Shown piece after piece: positions 27,659 through 35,990 of a DNA stretch of 64,000 nt. Each line of letters begins with the position of its first letter. Position 1 is the first letter of the stretch. Below the pieces are notes generated by a model that searched no databases, was not told the DNA's origin, and saw nothing but the letters and a program-made list of their open reading frames with translations. The DNA comes from CAKSEI01 sp964403505. GTDB taxonomy: Bacteria; Bacillota; Clostridia; Oscillospirales; CAG-272. The position numbers and the translations under genes are program-made. Location of the stretch: NCBI GenBank assembly GCA_964403505.1, contig CAYOFP010000009.1, forward strand, positions 1 through 64,000, given 5' to 3'.

Positions 27659-29125
27659 ATGGACAAAACATGGAAAAGAAAAGAATATGAAACGTGGGAA
27701 GAAGCCTTCATGGGGCTTGCCCCTGCCGTGAGGCAGCAGTCGGTACGTGTCGCTGACTATACGAGGGTGCTCTTTGTACAGGCGAGTGCCATGAATTTCG
27801 GTGTGAAGCTCCCGGGCGGCGCAGAGCGCATGAACGGTAAGTATGCCGATCTCGCATATAAATGCGGATTATACCATCAGCTCGGTAAAGCTTTGGTACC
27901 GGTAGAATATCAGATATGGCTGAAGGATTTCACCGAAGAGGAGAAAGCCGTATATAATAAATATACGACTGACGGACGCTTGCTGGTAGCGAATCTTCAG
28001 GAGCGCAGTTTGCGTGCATGGGAGAAGCGGACCGGCAAGGACCGTGAATATCACACAGACAATATCCCATGGATGATGATAAGAGAAGCGTGCAGCCAGC
28101 ACATGGAGCGTTATGACGGGAGCGGATATCCGCTCGGACTTCTCGGTGATAAAATAAGCCCGATCGCTCAGATCGTCGGACTGGCAAAGGAGCTTGACCG
28201 GCTCTCTGCCGAGACAAAATCCGAGAATCCGTTTGCCGAGGCATATGACACTCTTTTGGCTGAAGGCGGAAAGGCTTTTGCGCCCGAGCTCATCGAGGTA
28301 TTGAGCGAGGCGAGAAGCAAATGCCGAAATGTGTATAATAAATATATTTACTATACCATGACACTGCCGAAGACTATACCGCTGGTCGATAAACGTCCTG
28401 ACAGACCTATGGGTCTTACCTTCCGCCCGATGACAGACGGCGAGGAGGGAAATTACACAGGCGCGGAGGCGAGCATGTGGTTTGGCGGAATCGCCGGACG
28501 TCCTGCGGATAAGGAGGGAGCGGCCGAGGTCGAGCAGATGCTTGAGAGAGCTGAGCTGACGGCCGATATGACCATGTACTTCCTCTATGAGGCGGCCGAC
28601 GCACTCCTCAGAATAGAGAATTGCAAGCTCGGCATGGATTTTGTAGTGCTTAATATGCTGCCGTCGTTTTATCGGACAGGCAGTCAATTGCAAAAGATAA
28701 GTCAAATGTTCAAATGTCAGCCGATCGACAGATCCCGTCTTTTGCTGACGATACCGCAGAGCTTTTTGCTGGGTGCGAATAAGAGCACGGCGGACGTCGT
28801 CAAAAGATATCTTTCAAACGGGGTACAACTTGTTCTCGATGAATGGGATCCTGCGGAATTTTCGCTTGAGTCGGTGAAGGAATACGGATTTCGTTATGTA
28901 CGTCCCTCGGGTAAGCTGTATATGAACGAGCAGTTTGCTTCGCTGTTGTTGACACTGCCGACATCCGGCGTGACAGTTATAGCAAGCGGTGCGGACGATC
29001 ATGATATCATGCGTTGGCTCGCCGCATGCGGCGTTACACATATGAGCGGCACGCTCACCGGAAATACGGTGAATGAGGATGAGCTGATCCGAGAGTGTCT
29101 TGTGAGAGAACGCAGCAATGGATGA
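27659..29125 (+). CDS. Degenerate HD-GYP / EAL fusion protein (probable cyclic-di-GMP-related sensor)
   Basis: A soluble 488-residue protein. Residues about 20-260 align to HD-GYP phosphodiesterases: GLYHQLGKALVP stands where LLHDIGK is expected, giving His73-Gln74 instead of His-Asp; VYNKYTTDG has lost a metal His; SQHMERYDGSGYPLGL (about 146-161) keeps the GYP signature. Residues about 300-488 look like an EAL domain remnant: LLLTIPQSFL, GVQLVLDEWDPAEFSLESV, VIASGADDHDIMRWLAACG, with the EAL motif itself and key metal ligands not visible. Both halves therefore appear catalytically impaired, and a binding or regulatory role is more likely than hydrolysis. It overlaps the following gene by 8 bp and heads the surface-fibre locus, which would fit cyclic-di-GMP control of a matrix; that link is inference. 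Confidence 0.75.
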   Translation: MDKTWKRKEYETWEEAFMGLAPAVRQQSVRVADYTRVLFVQASAMNFGVKLPGGAERMNGKYADLAYKCGLYHQLGKALVPVEYQIWLKDFTEEEKAVYNKYTTDGRLLVANLQERSLRAWEKRTGKDREYHTDNIPWMMIREACSQHMERYDGSGYPLGLLGDKISPIAQIVGLAKELDRLSAETKSENPFAEAYDTLLAEGGKAFAPELIEVLSEARSKCRNVYNKYIYYTMTLPKTIPLVDKRPDRPMGLTFRPMTDGEEGNYTGAEASMWFGGIAGRPADKEGAAEVEQMLERAELTADMTMYFLYEAADALLRIENCKLGMDFVVLNMLPSFYRTGSQLQKISQMFKCQPIDRSRLLLTIPQSFLLGANKSTADVVKRYLSNGVQLVLDEWDPAEFSLESVKEYGFRYVRPSGKLYMNEQFASLLLTLPTSGVTVIASGADDHDIMRWLAACGVTHMSGTLTGNTVNEDELIRECLVRERSNG

Positions 29126-30164
29126 TAAGAATAAGATTCCTAAAGGCTCTGAGGAAACAAAAAAACAAAAGATAACGGGAGCTGAGAAAAAACAGCATGG
29201 TCTCTTTAAAAAGAGGCGAGGCGGCGTCGTCCTGACGAAGGACGAGGTCAAGGAAATAAAGGCAGGGCGCAAGAAGCTCCGCAAGGATATGAAAGCGCAG
29301 GGCATCAAAAGCCGAAAGGAATTTGAGCTGACTGCCTCAGGTCTCGGTCTGTATTTTGACAAAAGTCGCTTATTGGCATTTCTTTTATGGCTTTTCGGGG
29401 GGAGATTCCTATGGTTTCTGCTCGGTGCGCTTGCCGCATTTTTCGGGGCGATGTATCTTTTCTCGATGGTATCGCAAATGCGCGGTCATTTCACCATAAA
29501 CATGACAAAAGACCTATTCAAAGAGGGCTTTACCATGAGCGAGACTGTCGGTTTTGAGTATACCACCTCGCATTTGTACAGTGATCCGGTATACGATGCT
29601 CCTGAGCTCACGATCGTGGATATCCCGGAGGATATAGACGATATCGACGGTTCTCATAACGGCAAGAAATACTTTGCCTACACATTCTATGTGCGAAATG
29701 AGGGTGAGACGACGGTCGGATACGACTATCAGCTCAGAGTAAACTCCGAGAGCTTAAATTTGTCAAGGGCAGCATGGGTAATGCTTTTTGAGGATGGTGA
29801 AATGCGCTTCTTTGCCCGGGCAAAGGATGACGGTACGCCCGAAACGGCGCCGCCGAGGTCCGAGCAGACAAATTTCTTTATCAAAGCGCCGTTTATTGAT
29901 GTGGCACAGGACGCAAAAACTCAGTATGAAGTTGTGGCGGAGAGAGGCGAAAACGCTTTTTACCGTGCGGTTGCATTTCCATTTGAGAGCGACACGGTGG
30001 TCACATCCGGCAGGCGGGAGGGCATTGTGCCCATGGAGCCGCATAAATACACAGTCGTCATATGGCTCGAGGGCAATGATGAGGACTGTACCGATGAGCT
30101 CATCGGCGGTCATATCGGTTTAGAAATGAATTTCAAGCTGATAGACGAAGATGAGTATGAATAA
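29118..30164 (+). CDS. Single-pass membrane protein with TasA/SipW-type C-terminal domain
   Basis: A 348-residue protein. The first about 85 residues are Lys/Arg-rich and cytoplasmic, a hydrophobic segment lies at about 90-118, and the rest is an extracellular beta-rich domain. The C-terminus reads HKYTVVIWLEGNDEDC and then strands ending MNFKL. The W(L/I)EGxDxDC motif is shared with the proteins at 32322 and 37840, placing it in the same family of surface subunits. Unlike them it lacks the T(Y/F)AW(F/M) cleavage-type motif, so it may stay in the membrane as an anchor or base component. It overlaps the HD-GYP/EAL gene by 8 bp, suggesting coupled translation. Function is not known. Confidence 0.7.
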   Translation: MDDKNKIPKGSEETKKQKITGAEKKQHGLFKKRRGGVVLTKDEVKEIKAGRKKLRKDMKAQGIKSRKEFELTASGLGLYFDKSRLLAFLLWLFGGRFLWFLLGALAAFFGAMYLFSMVSQMRGHFTINMTKDLFKEGFTMSETVGFEYTTSHLYSDPVYDAPELTIVDIPEDIDDIDGSHNGKKYFAYTFYVRNEGETTVGYDYQLRVNSESLNLSRAAWVMLFEDGEMRFFARAKDDGTPETAPPRSEQTNFFIKAPFIDVAQDAKTQYEVVAERGENAFYRAVAFPFESDTVVTSGRREGIVPMEPHKYTVVIWLEGNDEDCTDELIGGHIGLEMNFKLIDEDEYE

Positions 30165-30266
30165 AAAATGATATAGATTTTTCTTGCGCCGGAGCTCCGA
30201 GTCGGCATGAGAAGATTTATATATATAAAATCCCGAAAGGGAAAATTAAAGAAAGGCAAAATAATT

Positions 30267-32153
30267 ATGGAAAAAACCAAAAACCAGTATGCTTCCGTAA
30301 GGAAGAGATTGACAGCTGCCATAGCAATGCTTCTCATTGCAGCGATCATGCTCGTAACATCGACATACGCTTGGTTCACGCTGTCGACCGCTCCGGAAGT
30401 AACCGGTATTACGACAACCGTCGGCGCAAACGGCAACCTTGAAATTGCGCTCGCTCAGACAAAAGACGGAACGGGTATCACTTCCGCTGTCGGCGATTCT
30501 TACGCTAAGACAAATAATTGGACGACGACCAATGTTACATGGGGTAACCTGATTGATCTCAGCGAGAACTACGGTCTTGAGAATATCGTTCTTCAGCCCG
30601 CAAGATTGAACGCTACTAATGATAAGATCAATACTGCAGCACCTCTTTTGACCGCTGTATACGGAAATGACGGTCGTGTAGAAGATCTTGCTGCAAATAC
30701 AATGTTCGGTATTCTTGACGGCTCCGGCTTCAAGACACTTGATGCCGATGCAACAGACAGAGGCGTCAGACCGATCGGATTCTCTTCTGAGAAGACGGAG
30801 CAGCAGCTCGCACACAGAACCAGTCTCGCTACTATGAATGCAAAGATCGCAAATGCAAGAGCTAATACCGTTCAGTCGCTTAATGCAAACGGCTCTGACC
30901 TTGCAAGCATCGTTGTAAAGCATGCAACAGCTGATGGCGAAGATACCAACACTTATTCTCTTGCAGCTGTTGACAACGCTATTACAGCTCTCGAGGCTGC
31001 AAATGCTGATGTTGAAGCAGCTCTGAAAGCGGCACTTGTAGCTGCGGCTGCAAAGAATATGGAGAACAACACCGAAGCAGAGTGGACTGCTGCGAAGGCT
31101 GCTATAGAAGATGGAGATCTTGCAGATCTTGTTGATGGAACAGCTCCTGAGTCAGTTCAAAACGCTTATGCGAAGTATACTGCAATAAACACAGCACTTA
31201 CTAATGCTAAGACTGCACGTGAAGCTATAAGCGGCGATACAGCTGACTGGACCGGTGTATCTTCTGTTCTTACACCTCTTATGGATCCTGCTGCAATGAC
31301 GGTAAACGGCAAAACACCTGCACAGATCAAGGAAGATATCGGTGGATTTGCATCAAGTGCAATTAAAGACGGTATCACAGTTGTCGTTCCCTCGGGTTCG
31401 GGTGTATATGCTGATTTCGCTGACCTTTGCGGAAATTACAGCGCAGATGTCGTACTTAATGATATTTCCTACAATGGCATCAACCTCGACGGTCTTGACG
31501 CAACAATGGAGACTGCTTCCGCTGTAAACCCCGCACTTCTTACTGCTGTTGTTAACGCTCTCAGCGCAAACACACCCGCAGCTTCAGAAGGCAATGCGAA
31601 TGCATCGCTGACCGATACATACGGTTATGCTCTCGATTTCTTCTTCCGTACAAATGCCAGCCAGTCAAACCTCGTACTCCAGACGGAAGCTGCAAACCGC
31701 ATCTATAAAGACGGAAACAATGCAGATGTAATGGGTGGCGGAAGCACGATGTCATTCAAATCGACAGCAACGGGCTTTACAACTGACAACATCTCAGCTC
31801 TTATGGATGCTATCAGAATCGTATTCGCTTCTGACGACGGAACAATTCTTTCTTATGCTATGCTTGAGAATAAGACGGTAGACAGCGGAACAGTAACTGC
31901 TGACGTCGTTCTCGCTGACAGAGCTGTAGACGAAGATACAGGTGCAGTCACATATACAAAGAAGGCTGATAGCGTTATTACACCTCTTGTAAGCAACACA
32001 CCTCAGCTCGTCAGCGTATATGTATACCTCGACGGCGATGTTGTTGACAACTCTATGGTAGCGAATGCATCGCAGTCCATGACAGGTTCCATGAACCTTC
32101 AGTTCGCAAGCGATGCTACTCTCGTACCGTCGGAGTACACACCTCTTAAGTAA
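30267..32153 (+). CDS. Probable major SipW-dependent surface/fibre subunit
   Basis: I chose the ATG at 30267 (628 residues) rather than 30207, because AGAAAGG lies upstream of it and the extra 20 residues are only a basic extension. The N-terminus is KR-rich, then a hydrophobic stretch ends LVTSTYAWFTLS, the SipW/TasA-type signal pattern. Mature-part features are GANGNLEIAL, an Ala-rich helical insert of about 230 residues, DFFFRTNASQSNLVLQ, and the C-terminal VYVYLDGDVVDNSM...MNLQFASD block. Its sequence is unusually simple, rich in GCT, ACA and AAC codons, and a stable hairpin follows, both suggesting an abundant product. The large protein at 44058 shares the N- and C-terminal blocks. Biofilm fibre or matrix subunit is the best inference. 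Confidence 0.75.
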   Translation: MEKTKNQYASVRKRLTAAIAMLLIAAIMLVTSTYAWFTLSTAPEVTGITTTVGANGNLEIALAQTKDGTGITSAVGDSYAKTNNWTTTNVTWGNLIDLSENYGLENIVLQPARLNATNDKINTAAPLLTAVYGNDGRVEDLAANTMFGILDGSGFKTLDADATDRGVRPIGFSSEKTEQQLAHRTSLATMNAKIANARANTVQSLNANGSDLASIVVKHATADGEDTNTYSLAAVDNAITALEAANADVEAALKAALVAAAAKNMENNTEAEWTAAKAAIEDGDLADLVDGTAPESVQNAYAKYTAINTALTNAKTAREAISGDTADWTGVSSVLTPLMDPAAMTVNGKTPAQIKEDIGGFASSAIKDGITVVVPSGSGVYADFADLCGNYSADVVLNDISYNGINLDGLDATMETASAVNPALLTAVVNALSANTPAASEGNANASLTDTYGYALDFFFRTNASQSNLVLQTEAANRIYKDGNNADVMGGGSTMSFKSTATGFTTDNISALMDAIRIVFASDDGTILSYAMLENKTVDSGTVTADVVLADRAVDEDTGAVTYTKKADSVITPLVSNTPQLVSVYVYLDGDVVDNSMVANASQSMTGSMNLQFASDATLVPSEYTPLK

Positions 32154-32171
32154 TTTATAAAATTTACTGTA

Positions 32172-32214
32172 TTTTTCTTTCATACCGGGTTCGTCCCGGT
32201 ATGAAAAGAAAAAA
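32172..32214 (+). terminator. Long hairpin after the major subunit gene (attenuator or mRNA stabiliser)
   Basis: TTTTTCTTTCATACCGGG pairs with CCCGGTATGAAAAGAAAA around a TTCGT loop. The downstream side is A-rich, not T-rich, so on the plus strand it looks more like a 3' stabilising or partial-termination structure than a full terminator. The following genes lie on the same strand 108 bp further on. Confidence 0.55.
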
Positions 32215-32321
32215 CGATTGACGGCAGGCATCCAATCGGAGTAAAGATGCCTTTGCCGTATCGATCGGCGCATGCATGTGCCGATTCAATTCAGGTCTAT
32301 TAAAATGGAGGAATTTCAGGC

Positions 32322-33311
32322 GTGAGCCCAAAGGACAAAAGAAAAACAAAAAGCCGCCTTTTAATTCTTACATGGCTGATACTTGTCTTATTTCTACTTT
32401 TAACTGTCGCAACATACACATGGTTTTCCCTGAGCCGCACACCAGCGGTAAGCGACATGTCAATTTACATCAACAGCAATACGGGTCTCGAACTTTCATG
32501 GGAAGCCGTGAGCGATCAATGGGGGCAGCACCTCAGCTTCGAGGATTTCGAAACGGATATGGCGCCTCTGAAACCCGTGACATACTCTTTTGATGAGGAT
32601 ACTTTTTATGCGGCTGCATTTGGATTGGATGGCAGGATATCCGGAATTACAGATACTCTGACGGACGAGAGAAATGCAAACAAAAATAACAGCGACGGCT
32701 ATTATCTGAAGGCGACATTCTATGCCCGCACGGGAGAGAATGTCAAAGTGAGCCTTATGCCTGCAGCTGAGAGCCCCGACAAAAAGGACGGAGCGGGGAC
32801 GTATCTTATCGGTACTCCCATTTGGAACAGTAACGATATCATTCACGAGAACGGAGGATTAGGCGCGGAATACGCCATACGGGTCGGCCTCCGCATAACG
32901 AAAACCGATCTCGAGGGAAATGCGAGAGATTCGGAAACACCCGATTTTTACATTTACGAACCGAACTGTGACCGCCATGTCGGCGACAGCGAGGGATATA
33001 TACAAACATATAACATCAACGGCGGCGCATATGCCCCCGATGAAAACATGATCTTACAGACTGCCTCATCCTGGAGCGAGGTATCTCCTGTCGAGCGAAA
33101 CGCAGTATTTTATGAGCTCGGTCAATTTGAAAGAGAACCTCATATTTTCAATCTTGAGCCCGAGGATTTAGCAAAAATAGAGCTTTATGTGTGGTTAGAG
33201 GGGCAGGATATCGACTGCGTCAACAGTATCGGACGCGCAGCACAGATACTTACAAATATTCAGTTTAATGCTGAGGCGAACAGAAATACGGGATTACAGC
33301 CCATCGAATAA
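32322..33311 (+). CDS. SipW-dependent-type surface protein (WLEGQDIDC domain)
   Basis: A 329-residue protein with a GTG start 8 bases after GGAGG. Residues 1-11 are basic, about 12-33 hydrophobic, ending VATYTWFSLSRTPAVSDM, a variant of the TYAWF.LS..P.V.G(I/M) signal motif of the locus. The mature part is beta-rich with a recurring FYIYEPN segment and ends IELYVWLEGQDIDCVN followed by a strand ending NIQFN. The protein at 37840 has the same layout, including MIYEPNGN and IWIEGQDVDCVN, so these two are paralogues. The signal peptidase gene follows 81 bp downstream. It is likely a minor fibre, adaptor or tip subunit; no catalytic motif is seen. Confidence 0.75.
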   Translation: MSPKDKRKTKSRLLILTWLILVLFLLLTVATYTWFSLSRTPAVSDMSIYINSNTGLELSWEAVSDQWGQHLSFEDFETDMAPLKPVTYSFDEDTFYAAAFGLDGRISGITDTLTDERNANKNNSDGYYLKATFYARTGENVKVSLMPAAESPDKKDGAGTYLIGTPIWNSNDIIHENGGLGAEYAIRVGLRITKTDLEGNARDSETPDFYIYEPNCDRHVGDSEGYIQTYNINGGAYAPDENMILQTASSWSEVSPVERNAVFYELGQFEREPHIFNLEPEDLAKIELYVWLEGQDIDCVNSIGRAAQILTNIQFNAEANRNTGLQPIE

Positions 33312-33392
33312 TTTAAGGCAAAGGATATTATAGATATTTATTTAAGATAAATATACTTAAAAATATATGAAAAAACATCAAAGGAGACGCTT

Positions 33393-34301
33393 ATGAAAAA
33401 CAAAGAAAAGCTTGCGACCGGAGTCGAAGAGGAGTCGGCGACCGTCACAGGCGAAAAGACGAAAAAGAGCAGCAGGGTCATATCCATCATTATCAATGTG
33501 ATATTGACGGTAGCGATAATCCTCGCCGCACTGTGCACCTACGTGTCGTTTGTTTCCACCTCGGGAAACGGTGTTCCGGGCATATTAGGCTTCAGACCGT
33601 TCTCTGTGCAGACGGAATCAATGGCACCGACACTCATGCCCGGCGACCTCGTCATCGGCAGGAAGATAAGTGACACTTCTACTCTTAAAGTAGGCGACAT
33701 CATCACTTATTGGACTGTTATCGAGGGAGAGAGAGTTCTCAATACTCACCGTATCAACGAGATCTATAAATCCGGCGATCACCTTATTTTCCAGACAAAA
33801 GGTGATAACAACACGTCTGTCGATACGATGACAGTTCACGAGACGAGTCTTGTCGGTATATATCAATTCAAAATTAACGGACTCGGCAAGGTATTTGACT
33901 ATTTACAGACTCCGACGGGATTTTTGATCGTCGTGGTCATCCCTGTACTGTTATTCTTCATTTTCCATCTTGTTCAGTTCTTCAGAGTTCTCTTTGAATA
34001 TCAGAATGTTAAGAACCGTCTGAAGTATGAGCAGGAGAGAGGACGCACCGAGGACCTCATCGAGGAGGAGCGTCAGAAAGAAACAGAGGACAAGGAAAAA
34101 GTCCGTGCGCAGATGGAGGCCGAGCTGAGAGAAAAGCTCAAAGCCGAGTTACTCGCCGATATGGCGAAAAAGGAGTCTGCCGAGGATGCCGCTCCGTCTG
34201 AAAACAGTGATTCGTCCGATGACGGCGATGCAGCAGATGAGGCAGAGGATGCATCCGAGGCAGAAGAGAAAGTATCTGAGGATACGGAAAAAACAGAATA
34301 A
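33393..34301 (+). CDS. Signal peptidase I, ER/SipW type (S26B), with acidic C-terminal tail
   Basis: A 302-residue membrane protease predicted to process the neighbouring SipW-type substrates. It has a transmembrane helix at about 33-53, then FSVQTESMAPTLMPGDLV with the nucleophile Ser76, and LNTHRI with His119 where bacterial-type enzymes have lysine, the hallmark of the archaeal/ER/SipW subgroup. TKGDNN (box E-like) follows, and a second transmembrane segment lies at about 175-195. Residues about 205-302 form a charged coiled coil passing into a highly acidic Asp/Glu/Ser tail, which is unusual and presumably cytoplasmic. Ribosome binding site AAGGAG. A second enzyme of the same layout lies at 39219. 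A specific substrate assignment cannot be made. Confidence 0.9.
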   Translation: MKNKEKLATGVEEESATVTGEKTKKSSRVISIIINVILTVAIILAALCTYVSFVSTSGNGVPGILGFRPFSVQTESMAPTLMPGDLVIGRKISDTSTLKVGDIITYWTVIEGERVLNTHRINEIYKSGDHLIFQTKGDNNTSVDTMTVHETSLVGIYQFKINGLGKVFDYLQTPTGFLIVVVIPVLLFFIFHLVQFFRVLFEYQNVKNRLKYEQERGRTEDLIEEERQKETEDKEKVRAQMEAELREKLKAELLADMAKKESAEDAAPSENSDSSDDGDAADEAEDASEAEEKVSEDTEKTE

Positions 34302-34355
34302 TTTTTAGTCCGGATCTTAGGATCGGGAATAAATGTATAAAATGCGGAGATTGAA

Positions 34356-35966
34356 ATGGATAATTTTTTGAAATACTTTAATGAGGACATAGGCAGAGTT
34401 TTCAGGTCCTTTTTAGAAATATTTGAATCGTTTTTCAATTTCTTGAATTATCTATTCAATTTTCCGATGCGATTTGATATAATCGAGAATTATTCCGATG
34501 ATTTCACGACGTTTGACAAGGTAATGGTCGTGGTGACCGAGGTGGCGCTGATTGCGATCATCATCGTTCTCATCGTCCTGGTAGTGAAGCTGTTCCGGCG
34601 GATATTTCGTTTCAGAGTGCCTGTCAAACAATACGATGAATTGGTAAAGCAGGTGAAAAATCTGCAAAGAGACCTGATCCGTGCGAACTATGAAAAGGAT
34701 AAGCTGTTAGCCCTCAAGGTAGCCGATCTCGGCATAGATCCCCAAAAGGTATCGGAGGAGATGCTCTCATCCTTATATGATGAGGGTGCACCCGAGGAAG
34801 GTGAGCAGGATGAGGCGGCAGAGCAAGCATCGTTTGAGAATCCCAACAGGAATACGGTCGATTCTCCCTGCGTGAATCCTGCGGACAGCCGTTTCTTCCG
34901 TTTGACGGCGGTCGATAACTACTATAAGACAGAGTATACCGTACCGGAATACGATAATTCCATAACTCTCTCCGAGTTTTGCGAGAGATTCAGAAATTAT
35001 TCGGCGTCCCAGCTCGGGCTATACTATGATCTTTCGCTGATAAGAAACTATATCGCTTCCCTTGGAACGGCGAGGATCGTTATCTTACAGGGTATTTCAG
35101 GTACAGGTAAGACATCGTTGCCCTATGCCTTCGGAAAATTCGTGCAGAAGGATACCACCGTTGTATCGGTACAGCCTGCATGGCGTGAGCGGACCGAGCT
35201 TTACGGATATTTTAACGAATTTACAAAAAAATATACCGAGACAGACTTCCTGCGTGCGATATATGAGGGAAACTACTATCGCGACCCTCATATGATCATC
35301 CTCGACGAGATGAATATCGCCCGTGTCGAATATTATTTTGCCGAGATGCTCTCCATACTTGAGATGCCTCTGCAAAGCGAATGGAATATCGATATCGTCA
35401 CGGCGATGTGGGATAATGACCCCTGTCTTATCGACAAAGGTAAGATACGCATAAGCAATAACGTCTGGTTCATCGGTACGATCAATAACGATGACTCTAC
35501 ATTCGCCGTAGCCGATAAGGTCTATGACCGTGCGATACTGATCGACCTCGACTCCCGTGCAGAGCCGTTCGAATGTGAAAGCACCGAACCCATCCATATT
35601 TCAACCGACCATTTGATCGAGATGTTTGATGCGGCGAAGGAGGCTTATCCGATATCGGATGAAATGGTGAAAAAGTTAGAGGTAATGAACTCCTATCTTA
35701 TCAAGAATTTCCGTCTCGCATTCGGTAACCGTATCATGAAGCAGATCCGTGATTATGTGCCGTGCTATATCGCATGCGGCGGAACGGAAATAGAGGCGGT
35801 CGATTTCATTGTCGCCAAAAAGGTTCTGCGTAAATTCGAGTCATTGAGTCTTGCATTTATGAAAGATGAACTGACAAAATTTGAGACATTCCTCGACAAG
35901 ACCTTCGGTAAGAATACCATGGTCGAGTGTAAGGAATATGTCGAATACTTAAAGAGAACGAACTGA
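34356..35966 (+). CDS. Membrane-tethered McrB-like AAA+ ATPase
   Basis: A 536-residue protein. It has a short amphipathic N-terminus, a strong transmembrane helix at about 57-80 and a coiled stretch at about 90-120. A linker follows, then an AAA+ module with Walker A GISGTGKT (246-253), Walker B MIILDEMN (Asp317-Glu318) and a sensor-like IGTINNDDST (Asn377 to Asp380) that corresponds to the N..D signature of McrB-type GTPases. DEMN.AR.E.YF.E.L is typical of the McrB/dynein-MoxR-related clade. McrB proteins usually drive the McrC nuclease, but here the partner at 35991 shows no nuclease motif, and the ATPase is anchored in the membrane inside a surface-protein locus. A mechanical or assembly role is inference. 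The ribosome binding site is weak (GGAG). Confidence 0.8.
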   Translation: MDNFLKYFNEDIGRVFRSFLEIFESFFNFLNYLFNFPMRFDIIENYSDDFTTFDKVMVVVTEVALIAIIIVLIVLVVKLFRRIFRFRVPVKQYDELVKQVKNLQRDLIRANYEKDKLLALKVADLGIDPQKVSEEMLSSLYDEGAPEEGEQDEAAEQASFENPNRNTVDSPCVNPADSRFFRLTAVDNYYKTEYTVPEYDNSITLSEFCERFRNYSASQLGLYYDLSLIRNYIASLGTARIVILQGISGTGKTSLPYAFGKFVQKDTTVVSVQPAWRERTELYGYFNEFTKKYTETDFLRAIYEGNYYRDPHMIILDEMNIARVEYYFAEMLSILEMPLQSEWNIDIVTAMWDNDPCLIDKGKIRISNNVWFIGTINNDDSTFAVADKVYDRAILIDLDSRAEPFECESTEPIHISTDHLIEMFDAAKEAYPISDEMVKKLEVMNSYLIKNFRLAFGNRIMKQIRDYVPCYIACGGTEIEAVDFIVAKKVLRKFESLSLAFMKDELTKFETFLDKTFGKNTMVECKEYVEYLKRTN

Positions 35967-35990
35967 TAAATTCATGGAAAGGAGGCCGTA

